In this document: in pieces, positions 35,900 through 44,907 of the stretch
Layout: each line of letters begins with the position of its first letter
How positions within the stretch are numbered: position 1 is the first letter of the stretch
Source of the DNA: JAGNRR01 sp964409905
Lineage (GTDB): Bacteria > Bacteroidota > Bacteroidia > Chitinophagales > Chitinophagaceae
DNA length: 64,000 nt
Assembly (NCBI GenBank): GCA_964409905.1
Contig: CAYPET010000002.1
Location: forward strand, 1-64,000
Direction of reading: 5' to 3'
Translations under genes and position numbers: made by a program
The notes under the pieces: generated by a model
What the model saw: the letters and a program-made list of their open reading frames with translations, nothing else
Database searches by the model: none
Told to the model about the DNA's origin: nothing

Positions 35900-36958
35900 A
35901 TGGTACCCGAAAAATTGTTGGTTTTATTCATTAGTTCCGAAGAAACAATTCTTCAGGCGCTGAAAAGAATGGATGAAGTGGGCTATAAGTTACTCATTTT
36001 GGGCAAACCTGAACAATATGAGAATCTGGTTAGCATCGGCGATATTCAGCGAGGTCTGATTAATGGTATTGATGTGAATGAACAGCTTAAATCATTACCT
36101 ATTTCGGCCAAGGAAATATCTGATACATCCGAAAGTGACGAGAAAAGAAAGCGAAAACTTATAGAAATGAAAGCTCCTTTCATTCCCGTTGTTAGCGCTG
36201 AAGGCGTTGTGGTAGCCATTAAATTTTGGGAAAATTATACCAACGTCTCTAAGCATACAGCCAACAAACTAAACGGTATAAAAGTGGTAATTATGGCTGG
36301 TGGTAAAGGCACACGTCTGCAACCCATTACCAATATTATTCCCAAGCCACTGGTGCCAATAGGCAAAAAACCGATTCTCGAGCATATCATCCAACGTTTC
36401 AGGCATTATGGAGCCACGGACTTTTTAATCAGTGTAAACTATAAGGCCTCCATGATTAAGAACTACTTCGAGGACTTGCAAACCAACTATACCTTAAATT
36501 ATTTTCATGAAGACATCCCCTTAGGAACGGCTGGCAGTCTTTCACTTGTGCGGCAAGAGCTGACCGATACATTTTTTGTTTCGAATTGTGACATTTTAAT
36601 CGATGACGATTACGAAAATATGCTTACTTACCACCGTTCGAAGAAGAATGATATTACGATAATTGGGTGCTTGAAGAGCTATGATATACCGTATGGTATT
36701 ATGACCACAACCAGCGATGGCATGCTGGATGAGCTACAAGAAAAACCAACCAACACGTATCTTATCAATACAGGGATGTATATTTTAGAACCTAGTGTTT
36801 TGGCACATGTGCCGGAAGACACGTTTTTTCATATTACCGAACTTATTCAGAAGGTGAAAGATTTAGGAGGTTCGGTAGGCATTTTCCCAATTTCGGAGGG
36901 CTCGTGGAAGGATATAGGTGAGTGGCCCGAGTACCTCAGAAACTACGTTCAGATTTAA
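35900..36958 (+). CDS. CBS-domain sugar nucleotidyltransferase, PtmE-like
   Basis: A 352-residue protein in two parts. Residues about 1-120 are a pair of CBS-like motifs (EETILQALKRMDEVGYKLL, SIGDIQRGLING, IPVVSAEGVVVAI). From about 127 follows a sugar-1-phosphate nucleotidyltransferase (VIMAGGKGTRLQPITNIIPKPLVP, VSNCDILIDDD, ELQEKP, WKDIGEW). This domain order is that of PtmE from the Campylobacter legionaminic acid route (GDP-GlcN formation). Together with the LegB-like gene it suggests a GDP- or other NDP-amino sugar branch. It is transcribed divergently from the glycosyltransferase at 35834. Confidence 0.85.
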   Translation: MVPEKLLVLFISSEETILQALKRMDEVGYKLLILGKPEQYENLVSIGDIQRGLINGIDVNEQLKSLPISAKEISDTSESDEKRKRKLIEMKAPFIPVVSAEGVVVAIKFWENYTNVSKHTANKLNGIKVVIMAGGKGTRLQPITNIIPKPLVPIGKKPILEHIIQRFRHYGATDFLISVNYKASMIKNYFEDLQTNYTLNYFHEDIPLGTAGSLSLVRQELTDTFFVSNCDILIDDDYENMLTYHRSKKNDITIIGCLKSYDIPYGIMTTTSDGMLDELQEKPTNTYLINTGMYILEPSVLAHVPEDTFFHITELIQKVKDLGGSVGIFPISEGSWKDIGEWPEYLRNYVQI

Positions 36959-36959
36959 T

Positions 36960-36976
36960 AAAGGGGAGCCTTTTTT
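36960..36976 (+). terminator. Weak candidate terminator
   Basis: AAAGG (36960-36964), loop GGAG, CCTTT (36969-36973) then three more T follow two bases after the nucleotidyltransferase stop. The stem is only five pairs, so this is tentative. The gap up to 37075 shows no other feature. Confidence 0.35.
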
Positions 36977-37075
36977 GGACTTAAAGTTCTTGTATATGCT
37001 TGTTTATTTTTTAATTTAGTTTGCGCCAATAGTTTCAAAGTCCGCTATCGATTCTCTACATTTACATCTAATATT

Positions 37076-38950
37076 ATGTGCGGTATTGCGGGTATAATTT
37101 CTTCTAATCCAAACGACGTTAACGCCGATCGGATTAAACACATGACTGATGCTATAGCTCATCGTGGGCCTGATGGCGAAGGTGCATGGGTAAGTGAGCA
37201 TGGGCATGTGGGCCTGGGTCATCGGAGGCTTTCGATATTGGATTTGAGCCACGATGGTGATCAGCCAATGCACTACTTGGATAGATACACCATTGTTTTT
37301 AACGGCGAAATATATAACTATATCGAGTTGAAAAATGTCTTGCTTAAGCAAGGGTACCAATTCAAATCAGAAACAGATACGGAAGTTTTAATGGCGCTTT
37401 TTGATCGGGATAAGGAAAATTGTTTGTCTCTGCTGGATGGAATGTTTGCCTTTGCCATATATGACAAGGTGACCAATAAGGTATTCTGCGCCCGCGACCG
37501 CTTTGGTGAAAAACCATTTTTTTATAGCTATAAAAAAGGAGTACATTTTTTATTTGGTAGTGAGATGAAGTGTCTTTGGCAGGGTGGTATTCCAAAGGAA
37601 GTTAACAACCTAATGCTATTTAACTACATCAATTTTAATTTTTCATATAATCCAAACGAGACCTCCTCTACTTTCTATGACCACTGCACGCGTTTGCCAC
37701 ATAGCCATTACTTGTGGCTGGACGTAGCCACATTGGAGTTGGATTTACAGCAGTATTATCATATAGATTATAAGCACATTGATAGTAACATTACTGAAGC
37801 ACAAGCTATCGAACGATTTTATCAATTAATGGAAATATCAATAAAACGAAGATTACGTAGTGATGTGCCCGTGGGCAGTAGTCTCAGTGGTGGTTTGGAT
37901 AGTAGCATCATCGTTAGTATGATTCATCGATTAAATCCGCAGGTGGATCAAAAAACGTTTAGTGCTGTTTTCCCTGGCTTTAAAAAAGATGAGCGCAAGT
38001 ATATGGATTATGTAATACAACGCACCCATGCTGACGCACACTTTGTAACACCCAATGAAATTGAACTTATCGATGATATTAAGAAACTGGTCTATCATCA
38101 GGAGGAACCATTTTCTAGTGCCAGCATATACGCCCAATACTGTGTAATGGGGTTGGCGAAGAAAAATAATGTGACGGTTCTTCTAGACGGACAAGGCGCA
38201 GACGAGACATTGGCGGGCTATCATCCTTATTATATTCATTACTTTAAAGAACTAAGCAAAACAAATAAAGCTTTATACAAAAAAGAAAAGGCAGCTTATT
38301 TGACAATGCACTCGGGCAGTAGTATCAACCCGCTGGTAACACAAGGCCCGAAGTATATCGTTAAGAACTTCTTAGCGGGTCATGTAAATGAGCTGAAAAT
38401 TATACGTTCACGCTTACAACAGCTGCGCAATCCGCTTATGACCAAAGCCTTTTTTAATGAACATATCGGAAAAACCATACGGCTGAATCATCGGTTTGAA
38501 AGTTTAAACCACAGCTTATACGAAAGCACAATGGTCTTTGGTTTGCAGGAATTGCTTCGCTATGCCGATCGCAATAGTATGGCTCATAGCCGAGAAGTCA
38601 GACTTCCTTTTTTATATCATGAATTAGTCGAGTTTATTTTTTCTTTGCCTGCCAACCTAAAAATAAAAGAAGGCTGGACAAAGTACATTGCACGAAAAAC
38701 CTTTGAGGGTGTGTTGCCTCCCGAAATTGCCTGGCGTACCGATAAAATTGGTTATGAACCACCTCAAAAAGAATGGTTGCGCAATAAAAAAATTGTTGAT
38801 TATACCCAGCATAAAATGAACCTGCTTGTACAACAGGGCATACTGAACAAATCAGCTATTGATCGGGCTTTGGCATCCAACCAACAGCAGGATGATATGA
38901 GCGAATCGAAGTGGCGCTATTTTATGGCGGGTAGTTTGTTTGATGAATAG
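37076..38950 (+). CDS. AsnB-type glutamine-dependent amidotransferase
   Basis: A 624-residue asparagine synthetase B-like enzyme. Cys2 (MCGIAG) is the glutaminase nucleophile after Met removal, with the class II site GDGEGAWV and FNGEIYNY. The synthetase half has the PP-loop SGGLDSSI and LLDGQGADETLAGY. In polysaccharide clusters such enzymes (WbpS-like) amidate uronic acids rather than make asparagine. A second copy lies at 50347. This one directly precedes a glycosyltransferase. Confidence 0.88.
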   Translation: MCGIAGIISSNPNDVNADRIKHMTDAIAHRGPDGEGAWVSEHGHVGLGHRRLSILDLSHDGDQPMHYLDRYTIVFNGEIYNYIELKNVLLKQGYQFKSETDTEVLMALFDRDKENCLSLLDGMFAFAIYDKVTNKVFCARDRFGEKPFFYSYKKGVHFLFGSEMKCLWQGGIPKEVNNLMLFNYINFNFSYNPNETSSTFYDHCTRLPHSHYLWLDVATLELDLQQYYHIDYKHIDSNITEAQAIERFYQLMEISIKRRLRSDVPVGSSLSGGLDSSIIVSMIHRLNPQVDQKTFSAVFPGFKKDERKYMDYVIQRTHADAHFVTPNEIELIDDIKKLVYHQEEPFSSASIYAQYCVMGLAKKNNVTVLLDGQGADETLAGYHPYYIHYFKELSKTNKALYKKEKAAYLTMHSGSSINPLVTQGPKYIVKNFLAGHVNELKIIRSRLQQLRNPLMTKAFFNEHIGKTIRLNHRFESLNHSLYESTMVFGLQELLRYADRNSMAHSREVRLPFLYHELVEFIFSLPANLKIKEGWTKYIARKTFEGVLPPEIAWRTDKIGYEPPQKEWLRNKKIVDYTQHKMNLLVQQGILNKSAIDRALASNQQQDDMSESKWRYFMAGSLFDE

Positions 38951-38967
38951 TAAAATACCCCGGGGAT

Positions 38968-40113
38968 TTGAATAAAAAGAAGGTATTAATTATCAGCCAG
39001 TCGCACCTAAACCACGATCCTCGGGTGCGCATGCAATATCAGGCACTTAAAGACCAATATCAGCTTTCTACCATTGGGTTTAGCCCATTAGAAAAATGCC
39101 CGCAGCATTTTAATATTCAACCTAACACCAAAACAAAATGGTCCAGAATGTTGGATTTGGTACCCTTGCTTTTTCGGTTGTACCGACTCTATCAATGGCG
39201 CGAGAATAATTTGATGGCCATAGATTATCAGTTAATCGGAAGGGAGTATGACCTTATTGTTTGTAACGACGTCAACAGTCTGTACATTGGGCATCATATT
39301 GCACAAGGTAAAATACCTGTCTGGATAGATTTACATGAGTATGCCCCTCTGGAATATGAAAATTTTTGGTGGTGGAATGTAACTCTCAGGCATTACGTAC
39401 AGTGGCAATGTCGCAAATACCTCCAAGCATGCCAGGGCTACACCACCGTATGCGAAGGGGTGGCAAATTTATACAGTAAGCATTACTTGCTAAGCTTTGA
39501 TGCTCTCATTTACAATGCACCAGTTTACCAGTCTCTCTCGCCATCAATTTCTGAAGGTGCTATACGGCTTGTACATCATGGCGGTGCTCAGCCACAGCGG
39601 AAACTCGAAAATTTACTTTTGTTAATGGAGTACTTGGGAGTCGGATACGAATTGCATTTTTACCTCAGTATGCCTTCACCATCATCGGTAAGCTATATTG
39701 ATTTCTTGGCTAAAGAAGCTATGAAAAAAAAGTTGCCGGTATTTTTTCATGACGCTGTACCCACTCATCAGATTGTACAAACTATTAATCAATATGATAT
39801 TGGTGTGTTTATTTTGGAGCCGGTAAATATCAATTACCTCTATGCGTTGCCCAATAAATTTTTTGAGTATATACAGGCGCGACTCGCTATTGCTGTATCA
39901 CCCAACCCCGAAATGAAAAGTCTGGTAGAACAGTATGATTTAGGCGTTGTGGCACAGCACTATAGCGCCGAAAGTATGGCCGAAGCAATCCGCCAAATGA
40001 ATAAAGAAAAAATTGCCTATTACAAATTGCAATGTCAGCAACACGCCCGAGCCTTGTCGTTTGAGAGGAATAAAGAAAACATGATTAATATTGCCAACAA
40101 GTTAACGGCCTAA
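38968..40113 (+). CDS. Glycosyltransferase, GT-B fold
   Basis: A 381-residue protein with an N-terminal ISQSHLNHDPRVRMQYQALKD segment, a usual start for family 4-type glycosyltransferases, and a C-terminal donor half with LPNKFFEYIQARLAIAVSP and SLVEQYDLGV in place of the EGxP consensus. The start is TTG (38968); the first in-frame ATG (Met23) would delete the first beta-strand. It lies 17 bases after asnB and three before the epimerase gene, hence one unit. Confidence 0.83.
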   Translation: MNKKKVLIISQSHLNHDPRVRMQYQALKDQYQLSTIGFSPLEKCPQHFNIQPNTKTKWSRMLDLVPLLFRLYRLYQWRENNLMAIDYQLIGREYDLIVCNDVNSLYIGHHIAQGKIPVWIDLHEYAPLEYENFWWWNVTLRHYVQWQCRKYLQACQGYTTVCEGVANLYSKHYLLSFDALIYNAPVYQSLSPSISEGAIRLVHHGGAQPQRKLENLLLLMEYLGVGYELHFYLSMPSPSSVSYIDFLAKEAMKKKLPVFFHDAVPTHQIVQTINQYDIGVFILEPVNINYLYALPNKFFEYIQARLAIAVSPNPEMKSLVEQYDLGVVAQHYSAESMAEAIRQMNKEKIAYYKLQCQQHARALSFERNKENMINIANKLTA

Positions 40114-40116
40114 TAT

Positions 40117-41160
40117 ATGAAGAAGCTATTATCTATAATCGGTGCACGCCCACAGTTTATAAAGCATGCCCCTATGCAGTTGCAGTTGCAACAACATTTT
40201 GATGCGCGCACCCTGCATACCGGTCAGCACTACGATGATAACATGAGCAAAGTATTTTTCGACGAGCTCAATATGCCCAAACCCGACTATCAGTTCGACC
40301 TGGGTGGTAGCAAACCACAGGGCGAGCAAACGGCCATCATGCTTACCGAAATTGAAAAGGTGTGCATGAACGAAACCTTTGATGCTATGCTGGTGTACGG
40401 CGATACCAACTCAACGCTCGCAGGCGCCTTGGTGGCATGCAAAATGCACATTCCCCTTATTCACATAGAGGCCGGATTGCGCAGCTACAACCGCCAAATG
40501 CCCGAGGAAATTAACCGCATTGTAGCCGATAATTTTTCTGACTTACTTTTTTGCCCTACCAAAGAAGCCGTTGAAAATCTTGCCAAAGAGGGCATCACAG
40601 CCAACGTGCACATTACTGGTGACGTGATGTGCGATATGATACACCTGGTAAAAGGCAAGGTAAAACGCTTATGCGATGAGCCATACATTTTCACCACCTT
40701 GCACCGGCCTTATAATACCGACGACAAAGACCGCATTTTTTCCATATTGCAGCATCTGAATCAGTTAGGAAAAAAAGTCATCATTCCGTTGCATCCTAGA
40801 GCCGTAGCGCGCCTAAAATCGTTTGAAATTGACACAGCGCAGTTTGAACATCTCGATATAATAGAACCTATTGGATATATAGAGTCCATTTCGTATCAGA
40901 CCTATGCCGATATGATTATTACCGACAGCGGCGGTATGCAAAAAGAAGCCTACATACTCAAGAAAAAATGTATTACCCTGCGCTCCGAAACCGAGTGGAC
41001 CGAAACGCTGCAAAAAGGTTGGAATACCCTGGTGTTTCACAACTTAGATGATTTACAAAGGGTAATGGAAACTGAGCCGGGCCATTATACCGAAAACCTC
41101 TATGGCGATGGACACGCCGCTGAAGAAATTACAGCTATTATAAAAAAGCATTTAGCTTAG
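40117..41160 (+). CDS. UDP-N-acetylglucosamine 2-epimerase family, WbpI/WlbD-like
   Basis: A 347-residue non-hydrolysing 2-epimerase. IIGARPQFIKHAP, HTGQHYDDNMS, VYGDTNSTLAGAL, HIEAGLRSYNRQMPEE and TDSGGMQKEAY are the family motifs. TEWTETLQKGWN near the C-terminus and the overall spelling fit WbpI/WlbD, which makes UDP-ManNAc(3NAc)A from UDP-GlcNAc(3NAc)A, better than WecB. This agrees with the WlbA- and WlbB-like genes. The matching 6-dehydrogenase (WbpA) and 3-aminotransferase (WbpE) are not in the window. Confidence 0.86.
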   Translation: MKKLLSIIGARPQFIKHAPMQLQLQQHFDARTLHTGQHYDDNMSKVFFDELNMPKPDYQFDLGGSKPQGEQTAIMLTEIEKVCMNETFDAMLVYGDTNSTLAGALVACKMHIPLIHIEAGLRSYNRQMPEEINRIVADNFSDLLFCPTKEAVENLAKEGITANVHITGDVMCDMIHLVKGKVKRLCDEPYIFTTLHRPYNTDDKDRIFSILQHLNQLGKKVIIPLHPRAVARLKSFEIDTAQFEHLDIIEPIGYIESISYQTYADMIITDSGGMQKEAYILKKKCITLRSETEWTETLQKGWNTLVFHNLDDLQRVMETEPGHYTENLYGDGHAAEEITAIIKKHLA

Positions 41161-41161
41161 C

Positions 41162-44100
41162 CTACCGTACCTGCACCTTTTGCAGGTATTCATTTTTATC
41201 CGTTAGAACCTGAAGGTGATAAATGCCAGCAGCTAAATGACTAATTGGAATACTCATTTTTTTAATTTCTATAGAAGAAATTTTTTCAATGGTTCTACCA
41301 GCAATATCAGTAATGCGCACTGCCTGAATTATTTCGCTATCGGCATAAATATGCAGCATATCATGCGCCGGATTCGGGAATACGAGAATACAGTTGGTGA
41401 CATTGGGCTTGTAAAGCAATACATTGCTTGTTTCAGCATCTTTTACAAAGCATCCTGTCGGAAACAATATGCAGTAGATAGAGTCATACAAATTTGGGGT
41501 AATGAACAAGGTATCATTGGGGCTGAAGCCAACACTATGTAGCAAGCCATTGACGTACCATTCTAATCGGTAGTTTGTGAGCGTATCACTCAAGCTCGCC
41601 ACAAGCGTTGTAGGAACACCTGCCTCAATTCCATTGGGCTTAGGCGCAATGCGAATTTCGGGCACTTGTCGGTTCGGCAAAACGGTAACATTTATGCGGT
41701 CTGTATTTTCACACCGATTACTATCATAGCCGGTGACGAAATATTGTGTGGTAATAACTGGCAAAAAAGAAACATTGTTGATTACCCCATGCGACCAATC
41801 ATACAGCTTAGCACCGCTGCCCCACAGTCGCAGTGTTTCGCCATAGCATAGCACCGTATCGCTCGCGTGAGCCTTAACGACACGTTTGGGTAGCACAGTG
41901 ATGGTTTGGGCAATAGAGTCTTTGCAGCCACTTGTTCCGGTTACAACGGCTTTATAAGTTTGTGTGGTTGCAGGGGCAAAGGCAATCCCATTTGTGATAG
42001 CAGGGTCCTATTGGGTAGCAAGACCACCCGTTGCCCACAACGTAACCGTCTCTCCGGAGCAGATAGTATCATTGGGGTAAACGGTAACCTGAATATTGGG
42101 CAAAGGGTTCAGTGTGATATTTTGTGTGGCAGTATATCGGCAACCGTTTGTATCGGTGACTAAGACGGTATATGACCCCGAGTTGGCAGGTACAAACGGA
42201 ACACCATTTGTCACATTACCACTCCATACATAATTCGCACCACCTGAGGCTGTGAGCATGACCGAATCTCCGATACAAATGCTATCATTGGGGAGTGCGC
42301 TGATGTTTATGGTGGGTACTGGGAAGTAAGACAAGAGATGATTGGCAGATGAATTGCAACCGTTTGTATCAGTCATGCTTACAGAATAATAATAAAGTGT
42401 AGGTACAAAAGGTACGCCGTTGCCAATACCCGACGACCATATGTACGATGTGCCGCCACTTGCGGTTAGCGCGACAGAATCGCCTGGGCAAATCGTGGAT
42501 GGGTTAGCAGTAATGCTAATAGTGGAAATTGGGTAAACTTGCAATTTCACATAATCATGTAATACAGAGTTGATGGAATCGTAGCAGTATGAAATAACGC
42601 TATAACTGATAGAATCATTTTGTTGGCCATTGGCAAGCACAAAAGTCGAACTATTGTTGCCGGCATTGTTGCCATTTACTTTCCATTGATAGCTGGCTAC
42701 CAAAGCACCGCTTACTTGTGCCGTATAAGTTACCGATGCACTTGCACAAATAGTGTCCTTGCTTGCCATTACTTGCAAGACAAGGGGTTGTGGAGGCCCA
42801 ACATAAAAAGTAGAATCTGTTTGTTTAATAACACTACCATAATTAAAGAAAACAGAAAGTGTATAAGTGCCTATGGGTGGAGTCGGGAACGAAAAAGAAC
42901 TGCTGGCACTATCAAAACTACACGCTATATTGCCCGGATTGATAACGGCAGTAGGTGTGGTATTCACTGCCGAAGCATTTACAAGAAAATGCACATTACT
43001 AATCCCTGCACAAAGCGTATCACGGAGTTGCTGGCTGGCAGCGCTATTTGGTGCACCGGCATTAATAATAGGCGGTGTCAAAAAACCATTAGTCTCATAC
43101 GCACCAATGTCTACGATAGTATCTTGTATGCGAGGGGCACCGGTAATGTCCGTGTTGAGCCCAAGAGGTAATGCATTATTAGCGCCCGCATTAATAGCCG
43201 GGCTGTTGCCATTTAAGTTCAGTCCGTCATCAGCTGACATCCAAATACCGTCGGGGCCGATGAGGTTGTTTTCGTTTATAAAATTAGGGTCAACACTAAA
43301 AAAATTGTTGCTATTCGAAGTAAATTGAATTGGTTGTAAATATATACCATAAAAAACACTTGAGTCTGAGGTAAAGAAATTGTTCTCGATACTTGAGTTG
43401 TTTGAATCAACTCTTAACTCAATATCTATTACCTTGACATTATTAGAGTTTGATACTTCATTTTTAAATAAGTTATTTTTAATTTTTGCAATACTTGTGG
43501 GAGGGCTAAGCCCAAAAAAGTTTATCGAAACACCGTATGGGAAAATTCCATAACCACCGGGTGGTGAGATATGACCAAAAAATGTATTATTAATTTCGTT
43601 ATAACCCGCGCTTGACATCAAAATTCCATTACCGTTTTTAAAGAAGATATTTTGATAACATAAGAAAGAATCTACTCCTGGTCGCAGCGTTACGGCCGAA
43701 TACTCACCATAATTTTCGGAAAAAAGATTATCACGAAGTAGCACCGAACCGTTGAGTATATCAACGGCACAGCCATAAGCTCTTGCAAAACAATTGTAAA
43801 ATTTATTGGAAAGAAGTTGATATTTACCAGAACCACTCAGTTGAATAGCACCTCCAGCTCCTATGCCTATACTATTATTCCAATGCGCCTTACAATTATA
43901 AAAAACATTTTTTGTTATCCTTACTTCGCCGCCTGATAAAACAAAAATAGAACCCCCACTTTCTTGAGCTCTATCGTTAGCGAAACTATTATTTGACAAG
44001 TGTACAATTTTATTGGCACCATTTAAAATCCTAATAGAGGAACCTTCAAGAGCATTATGATTAGCGAAATAATTATTATGAATTTCAGCATTACAATCAA

Positions 44101-44860
44101 ATAGCTGCAAACACTCCAGATAATAATACCATGAAGGGACACTAGTTGGCACAACAAAGGAAGAACTATCAATTGAAATATTACAAGAATCGGCAATTAT
44201 GCTTATGTCGCCTACTAAGTGTTGAAATTTGACCGTTGTTTTAGCGACTAAAATATCAGTTTCTCCGTTGTGATTACTATTCATGTTCCCATTTGCTTTA
44301 AAAGCCGACATTTTATTAATTATTGGTGGTCTTTTAGTTGTTAAACCAATTACACGTGTAGTATCAAAAGATGTGGCCCAAAAATGAGAACTGTCAATGT
44401 AAATTGCTGTAGTCTGATATGCTTCTAAAATAGTTCGATGTAAAGCATAATTAGGCAATCCAACACCTCCATTAGGGTATCCACCAATAACTGTTAAACC
44501 AGTTCTTATATGGAAAACCGTATCGGTTACAAACTGTAAAGCAATTGTCGTTTCGACCCCCGTCCGATTCGGCTGCATATCATACGGTCTATGCCTTGGC
44601 TGATACGTCCCCTTAGCCACCAATACCGAGTCAACCAATGGGTTTTGCCAGCAATAATGCAGCGCATCACTCAGGCTATTGTAGGCGTTGGTCCAGCTTG
44701 TGCCATTGTTAGCACCCGTGGCGGCGCTGTCAACATAAATGGTAGTTTGGGCATGCAGTGGCCAATGCAGTACTGTGAGCAATACAAAAAGTACAAGATA
44801 CTTTTTCGGTTTCGTTGGTAAGGTTTCATAAAGGTACGGTGTTAAGTCCCATCTTTTCAT
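41162..44860 (-). pseudogene. Secreted beta-helix/Ig-repeat T9SS protein interrupted by one in-frame TAG
   Basis: One continuous reading frame of 1233 codons is broken only by TAG at 42008-42010. The first 950 codons give a signal peptide (hydrophobic core about residues 20-37, ending HAQ), a long parallel beta-helix region rich in Asn (about 100-590, with GGSIFVLSGGEVRITKNVF-type rungs) and Ig-like repeats of the form SICIGDSVMLTASGG...W...NGVPFVP. After the stop the same frame continues with the rest of the third repeat, a fourth repeat, a linker and a type A T9SS sorting domain (VFPNPAHDMLHIYAD; AGIYHLQVL). The stop falls at the repeat's Trp position (TGG to TAG). Terminated protein would lack its secretion signal. 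A 7-bp hairpin (41169-41187) lies at the 3' end. Confidence 0.8.
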
Positions 44861-44907
44861 TCATTTTTTTTGAGGCATGGCAGTCTGATTCCTTTATTTT
44901 TGCAGCC

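Noticed and set aside
41169..41187. Hairpin ACCTGCA/TGCAGGT as a terminator for the WbpI-like gene
   Set aside because: It lies inside the last codons of the convergent gene and no T-tract follows; noted only in that entry.
42620..43328. Plus-strand frames of 150-180 codons opposite the T9SS beta-helix gene
   Set aside because: They are mirror frames of a repeat-rich coding region, without start context or family features.
44815..44907. N-terminal extension of the fused glycosyltransferase frame
   Set aside because: It overlaps the start and signal peptide of the divergent T9SS gene and has no family similarity; ATG 44908 gives a normal start.
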